10,478 nt of DNA, taken from Candidatus Bathyarchaeota archaeon (GTDB lineage Archaea; Thermoproteota; Bathyarchaeia; Bathyarchaeales; Bathycorpusculaceae). Positions 7,110-10,478 of this stretch are shown one piece after another. Below the pieces are notes generated by a model. That model did not search any database and was not told the origin of the DNA. It worked only from the letters and a program-made list of their open reading frames with translations. The stretch's first letter is position 1; each line of letters begins with the position of its first letter. The position numbers and the translations under genes were made by a program. The stretch covers positions 1 through 10,478 of the forward strand of contig JAGTQT010000014.1 in the NCBI GenBank assembly GCA_018396615.1, written 5' to 3'.

Positions 7110-7925
7110 CTATTCCTTCTCTATAAGTGTTCCTTCTACTTTCTCTCCTTTAAGTGCCATGCGAACATTATTAGGCTTTGCAGCGTTCACGATCATCACA
7201 GGTATTCCGCTTTCCACTGGTGGAATAAGCTCTGTTATCTTTCCATACATGCCGCCTGTCACGTCAGAAGCCATCGATTTTGCAATAGATGTCTGCAGCT
7301 TCTTCAATTCTGCAAGAGTGAGGTGCCTGTGAATCTTCGCATTCTTCCCAGCTTTTGGGTCACTGTCGTAAAGCCCGTCAACGTCAACGCCAATGATGAT
7401 GCGGCATACGTCGAGATTCATTGCAAGCTTGGCAACCAGCTGATCCCCTGAAAGTATGGTAAATCCAAGTTCCGAGTCAAGAACCGCATCTCCGTAAAGG
7501 ACTGGCAGAAACCCCATAGCCAGCAGCTTTCTTATTTGGGCATCGTCAAAGGACTGGATTCAGCCATTCTTGGTTGTCATAAGCGCGGAAGGAGGTATGC
7601 TTACTGCCAAGACTTCATGCCATATCAGCGAATCCATAACCAAACCATTAAGCACGGTCATGAAGTGATGTGTTTGGGCAAAACCTATTTTCTGCGAGTT
7701 TTCTTTGAAGCCTTCTTTTATATTATAGCGTTTTGCCACTGGGTGCCCGAAGCTTCCACCTCCATGGACAAGCAGAAGGTTTTCTACATTTGCTTCTTTG
7801 ATTTCTGTTGCCAAACGGTCTATGACTTGGGTGTTAGCTTTCATTTCTTCGTTTTTATCGGTGATAACTGAGCCACCAATTTTCAGCACTATAGATTTAG
7901 GACTGCTCAATTCTGACGCCCTCAT
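7110..7925 (-). pseudogene. ipk: Isopentenyl phosphate kinase, interrupted by an in-frame TGA
   Basis: IPK phosphorylates isopentenyl phosphate to IPP, the last step of the archaeal mevalonate route. The frame from ATG 7925 to TAG 7110 is 271 codons (family about 245-270) with one TGA at codon 122. The N-terminal half has LKIGGSVITDK (14-24), HGGGSFGH (54-61, His61 probably catalytic), GFAQTH (81-86) and SIPPSA (109-114). Past the stop, without any frame change, come IQSFDDAQIRKLLAM, then PVLYGD (141-146), ILSGDQ (157-162), VDVDGLY (180-186), DVTGGMYGKI and a VEGT end. All amino-acid-kinase-fold motifs survive on both sides. A recent nonsense mutation, a base-call error or readthrough all fit; long decay does not. 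The stop probably replaces Arg (NG-R-I in relatives, from memory). The ATG overlaps mvk by 29 bases; the ATG at 7988 would add 21 residues encoded wholly inside mvk and is unlikely. The downstream ATG at 7517 has no clear ribosome binding site. Confidence 0.85.
7560..7562 (-). other. In-frame TGA codon within ipk
   Basis: The + strand bases TCA read as TGA in the ipk frame, within the context AAT GGC TGA ATC CAG. Fourteen sense codons separate it from the next ATG (7517). One base change (CGA or AGA to TGA) would account for it. Confidence 0.9.
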
Positions 7926-8880
7926 CGGTTTTTCTCGCAATAAATGGGTTTCCACCTGCCCTTTGGATGGCTTCTGTAACTTGTTCAAGTTTATCTTTTC
8001 TTGATAACGCTATCATGCAGCCGCCACCTCCGGCTCCAGTGAGTTTTGCACCAAGAGCACCTGCTTTTGTGGCGGCATTTATTAGCCACTCCAAAGAGTC
8101 ATCTGAAACGCCCACGCCTCGAAGCAAAGAATGGTTGATATTCATCAGTTCCCCAACAGTTTCGAGATCGTCTTTTTTTAAGGCTTCAACTGCTCTTAGC
8201 ACAATTTCGCGGGCAGAACGCAGCATGGGTTCAACTACTTGTGGATACTTTTCTTTTACTGCACGCACTTTCTCAACCTGAACTCTTGTTGAACGTTCAA
8301 CGCCAGTGTTGCCGATGACAAGCGATATCTCCGATTTAATGTCTAGCGGTCGGAAACCGGTATCCATTTGAAAAAGAAGCGTTCCGCCAAATGTTGCGAT
8401 TGCAGGGTCAACTCCTGAAGGTGTGCCGTGAACGATTTTTTCGGCTTCAAAAGTGATGCGAAAAATGTCTTCCCTTGAAATATTAACGTTCAGCAGAGTG
8501 CTAACTGCGGCGGTTGTGGACGCGATTACTGCGGCAGAAGAGCCTAAGCCTGCGCCCACAGGGACTTCTGAGCTTATTTCCAAGTCTATTCCGACAGCTG
8601 CTCCGTGCTTCGCCAAGACCTTTGCTACTGCTGTTTTGACGGGCTCAAATCTAAGTTTAGCTTCCTTTGGATTGCCTTTCTCGGTCGTGAATACACCATT
8701 TTCTATTGTAGCTTCTAATGCGAGATTTGCCGAGTTCAAGTGAAGAATCTTATCAACGCGTTTTTCGGCTTTGGCGTAGACTCGCTTGTCGATGGCTAGG
8801 ACTATAGCTGGTTCGCCATAGACTACGAAGTGCTCTCCGAAGAGTATCACCTTTGCGGGAGCTGAGGCAGTGACTCCCAT
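7897..8880 (-). CDS. mvk: Mevalonate kinase
   Basis: GHMP-family kinase that converts mevalonate and ATP to 5-phosphomevalonate. The 327-residue product shows the three GHMP motifs: APAKVILFGEHFVVYG (7-22, with Lys10 of the active site), the phosphate loop PVGAGLGSSAA (107-117) and KLTGAGGGGC (279-288). GTPSGVDPA (152-160) contributes the likely catalytic base Asp158 and, together with the GEH and VVYG segment, points to mevalonate kinase rather than phosphomevalonate kinase, homoserine kinase or galactokinase. The ATG has GGTGAAG just upstream and lies 9 bases after the MEMO stop. The 3' end overlaps ipk by 29 bases. The enzymes that turn 5-phosphomevalonate into isopentenyl phosphate are not in the window. 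Confidence 0.96.
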   Translation of the reverse strand: MGVTASAPAKVILFGEHFVVYGEPAIVLAIDKRVYAKAEKRVDKILHLNSANLALEATIENGVFTTEKGNPKEAKLRFEPVKTAVAKVLAKHGAAVGIDLEISSEVPVGAGLGSSAAVIASTTAAVSTLLNVNISREDIFRITFEAEKIVHGTPSGVDPAIATFGGTLLFQMDTGFRPLDIKSEISLVIGNTGVERSTRVQVEKVRAVKEKYPQVVEPMLRSAREIVLRAVEALKKDDLETVGELMNINHSLLRGVGVSDDSLEWLINAATKAGALGAKLTGAGGGGCMIALSRKDKLEQVTEAIQRAGGNPFIARKTDEGVRIEQS

Positions 8881-8889
8881 TCTTCACCA

Positions 8890-9741
8890 CTATTTCTTGA
8901 AGCATACAGCGGCGTATCCAACTACCTGAGAGTAGTCGCCAATTACATCTCCACTGGTCTTATAGCATAATAATTTTGCCTCTTTTACACCTAAAACTTT
9001 GGCAGCACTGATTAATGCAGCTATAGGACCATAGCCGCAAGCACTGATGTTGCGCAACTCTATTGCTGAGTAGAACTTTTGCTCATTCATCGCTTCTACC
9101 GCTTCAAGCGCCATCCTATCATTGTTTTCAGCTGTTTTCTGAGGCATGTAGTGAGTCATATCTGAAGAAGCAATTATAACCGCGTTTCTTGCCGCTACGA
9201 CTTTGGCCACAGCTTGCCCGACCTCGGTGGCTGACGTCAAATCCTGCATCAAAAAACATATCGGAACAAGCTTGAAACTTGATCCGTAGAGATACTGAAG
9301 AAAAGGAAGCTGAACCTCTATTGAATGCTCAAGTCGGTGGGCAGAATCATCAACATCAATAATCCTTGCCTCTTTTACAATTTCATCTGCAACTTTCTGA
9401 TCAATCTCAACATCACCAAGAGGGGTACGCCAAACCCCCTCATTCATAACGGCTAATCCACTGCCGTAGCCCGTGTGATTAGGACCAAAGATTACAACGA
9501 TTTCGGGTCTGCCGTCTGAAGCCAGTTCGTAGTAGGCATGTGCAGCTATTGGACCGGAAAACATGTAGCCTGCATGTGGGCAGACCAAACCTGCTATTTT
9601 TCTTGCACCTTTTTCACTAATTTTTGGGAGTTTTCTGGGACCAAGCTCATGGAGAAAGCATTCTTCAATTTGCTGTCTAAGGGCAGGATGTGTTCCTTCG
9701 TAGAAGGCTCCGGCTTGCGATGGATGCCGAACCTTCACCAT
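8890..9741 (-). CDS. MEMO1 family protein
   Basis: A conserved archaeal/eukaryotic protein related in fold to extradiol (class III) dioxygenases; its role in archaea is not established. The 283-residue product is full length, with the family start RHPSQAGAFYEG (5-16), CPHAGYMFSGPIAAHA (54-69), GPNHTGYG (86-93), HRLEHSIEVQLPFLQYL (135-151), ASSDMTHYMP (191-200) and NISACGYGPI (231-240). By alignment from memory, His56, His89, His197 and Cys235 correspond to the four metal-site residues of human MEMO1 (H49, H81, H192, C244), so the site looks complete. It lies between rps2 and mvk, a placement shared by many archaea. The ATG is 4 bases after the rps2 stop, with AAAGGA immediately before it. Family assignment is secure; function is unknown. 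Confidence 0.93.
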   Translation of the reverse strand: MVKVRHPSQAGAFYEGTHPALRQQIEECFLHELGPRKLPKISEKGARKIAGLVCPHAGYMFSGPIAAHAYYELASDGRPEIVVIFGPNHTGYGSGLAVMNEGVWRTPLGDVEIDQKVADEIVKEARIIDVDDSAHRLEHSIEVQLPFLQYLYGSSFKLVPICFLMQDLTSATEVGQAVAKVVAARNAVIIASSDMTHYMPQKTAENNDRMALEAVEAMNEQKFYSAIELRNISACGYGPIAALISAAKVLGVKEAKLLCYKTSGDVIGDYSQVVGYAAVCFKK

Positions 9742-9745
9742 TCCT

Positions 9746-10453
9746 TTAGGTTTCCTCCTCTTCCTCCCTCGTGACTTTTGCCTCGAAGTCGTCGATAGTC
9801 AAAGGCGGATCTTGATCTTTAGGCAGTTCTCCTCTTTCACGTAAGACCTGTCTTGCAAGAAGCCAGTAAATCACTGCTAACGCACGCCTACCCTTATTAT
9901 TTGTGGGTATAACGAGGTCAACGCCGGCGAACTCGTTATCTGTGCTGCAGAGAGCTACTACTGGAATGCCCACCGAAGAAGCTTCTCTGACTGCTTGTGC
10001 GTCTGCTCTAGGGTCGGAAACTATAAGCACATCGGGTTCTATTCGATGGGGGTATAAAGGGTTTGATAGAAGCCCGGGGATAAATCGCCCCAGAATCGGT
10101 GTCGCGCCGGTGATTTCACAGAATTTTTTGGCGGGTTCCACCGCATAGAGTCTCGCTGCTGCAGCTGCTATTTTCGCTGGCTCAAATCGCGCTAGGAATT
10201 TGGCGGCAGCACGTATGCGTTTATCTGTTTTCTCTACGTCTAGGACAAATAATCCATCGGGTCTTACTCGATAAATGAATTGTTCCATGTCTCCGGTTTT
10301 CATTCTTGTTCCTATGTGTATTCCAGCGGACAACAGCGTGTCCTGCGGCATGAGCAGTTCTTCTGTTGTAGTAGAAGCCATTACTTCGTCCTGTTTTTCT
10401 TGATCCTGTTTCTCTTCAATTTTTACCTCTTCAACTTTTTCGTCATCTGACAT
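9746..10453 (-). CDS. rps2: 30S ribosomal protein S2 (archaeal type, homologue of eukaryotic SA)
   Basis: Small-subunit ribosomal protein near the 30S neck. The 235-residue product matches archaeal S2: LLSAGIHIGTRMKTGDMEQF (40-59), YRVRPDGLFVLDVEKTDKRI (61-80), ITGATPILGRFIPG (114-127), EPDVLIVSDPRADAQAVREA (139-158), IPVVALCSTDNEF (163-175) and IPTNNKGRRALAVIYWLLAR (182-201). An acidic/Lys-rich stretch of about 25-30 residues precedes the core, and the C-terminus ends in a run of Glu. The ATG at 10453 is supported by GGAGGA 9 bases upstream; Met25 is an internal alternative without such a site. It is the first gene of the - strand cluster inside the window. In several archaea eno and RNA polymerase subunit genes lie upstream; here they would be beyond the right edge. 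Confidence 0.96.
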   Translation of the reverse strand: MSDDEKVEEVKIEEKQDQEKQDEVMASTTTEELLMPQDTLLSAGIHIGTRMKTGDMEQFIYRVRPDGLFVLDVEKTDKRIRAAAKFLARFEPAKIAAAAARLYAVEPAKKFCEITGATPILGRFIPGLLSNPLYPHRIEPDVLIVSDPRADAQAVREASSVGIPVVALCSTDNEFAGVDLVIPTNNKGRRALAVIYWLLARQVLRERGELPKDQDPPLTIDDFEAKVTREEEEET

Positions 10454-10462
10454 TCTTTTCTA

Positions 10463-10468
10463 TCCTCC
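10463..10468 (-). promoter_or_regulatory. Ribosome binding site of rps2
   Basis: The - strand reads GGAGGA followed by 9 bases and the ATG at 10453. It decides the start in favour of the long acidic N-terminus. The remaining bases to the window edge (10469-10478) are too few to judge a promoter. Confidence 0.75.
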
Positions 10469-10478
10469 AAGAACGGTT

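Noticed and set aside
7518..7559. Intergenic gap between two separate ipk half-genes
   Set aside because: These 14 codons are in the same frame as both halves and read as normal IPK sequence. There is no extra ATG, GTG or TTG and no clear ribosome binding site before ATG 7517, so two independent genes are unlikely.
7560..7562. Selenocysteine at the ipk TGA
   Set aside because: IPK is not a known selenoprotein, the position is not a catalytic Cys, and the gene is followed after 2 bases by fni, leaving no 3' untranslated region for an archaeal SECIS element. Selenocysteine use is known only in a few archaeal groups.
7560..7562. General reassignment of UGA in this organism
   Set aside because: gltX ends at TGA at the expected C-terminus, and reading it would fuse GluRS to SRP19. 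No other gene in the window has an internal TGA.
7536..7871. Open frame on the + strand opposite ipk
   Set aside because: It is antisense to conserved kinase sequence, has no recognisable motif or ribosome binding site, and resembles other shadow frames opposite the - strand operon.
7926..7988. Longer N-terminus of IPK from the ATG at 7988
   Set aside because: It would add 21 residues encoded entirely within mvk. IPKs normally begin a few residues before the LKIGGS motif, which fits the ATG at 7925.
1..10478. Mobile elements, CRISPR arrays, tRNA or rRNA genes, defence genes
   Set aside because: Genes are packed end to end with ordinary housekeeping products. I saw no transposase, integrase, regularly spaced repeats or tRNA-like fold signature.

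Overview
The window is a gene-dense piece of an archaeal chromosome. The archaeal marks are ribosomal protein S8e, SRP19, an archaeal-type S2 protein, an archaeal (non-discriminating type) glutamyl-tRNA synthetase, and isoprenoid genes of the archaeal mevalonate route: mevalonate kinase, isopentenyl phosphate kinase, type 2 IPP isomerase and a GGPP-type prenyltransferase. SMC together with ScpA and ScpB argues against a typical Sulfolobales/Thermoproteales genome. A Bathyarchaeia-like or other deep Thermoproteota or mesophilic archaeal lineage is my best guess, from impression only; no marker here fixes the taxon.

Layout. Positions 1-2827 are read on the + strand: the 3' part of smc (truncated by the window edge), then scpA (directly abutting) and scpB (overlapping scpA). 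Together these form the chromosome-condensation complex. A short gap holding a TATA-like box and a strong ribosome binding site follows, then rps8e. Positions 2824-10453 are all on the - strand and look like one long operon read right to left: rps2, a MEMO-family gene, mvk, ipk, fni (idi2), a prenyl diphosphate synthase, gltX and srp19. Gaps between genes are 2 to 12 bases, apart from a 29-base overlap of mvk and ipk. The two transcription units converge and their stop codons overlap.

How the genes work together. MVK makes 5-phosphomevalonate. Enzymes outside the window convert it to isopentenyl phosphate. IPK phosphorylates that to IPP, Fni isomerises IPP to DMAPP, and the prenyltransferase condenses the units into the long isoprenoid chains used for ether lipids. 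S2, GluRS and SRP19 link the operon to translation and protein export.

The main anomaly is in ipk. The reading frame is intact across its whole length and every motif is present on both sides, but a single in-frame TGA lies at codon 122. Also noted: no RNase J-like gene between fni and idsA, where several euryarchaeal clusters have one; a prenyltransferase whose chain-length position carries Gly; and overlapping converging gene ends with candidate poly-U terminators embedded in coding sequence. I found no mobile element, CRISPR array, tRNA or rRNA, and no gene-free stretch over 300 bases. Apart from the ipk stop, this is a housekeeping region and I see no convincing new system in it.
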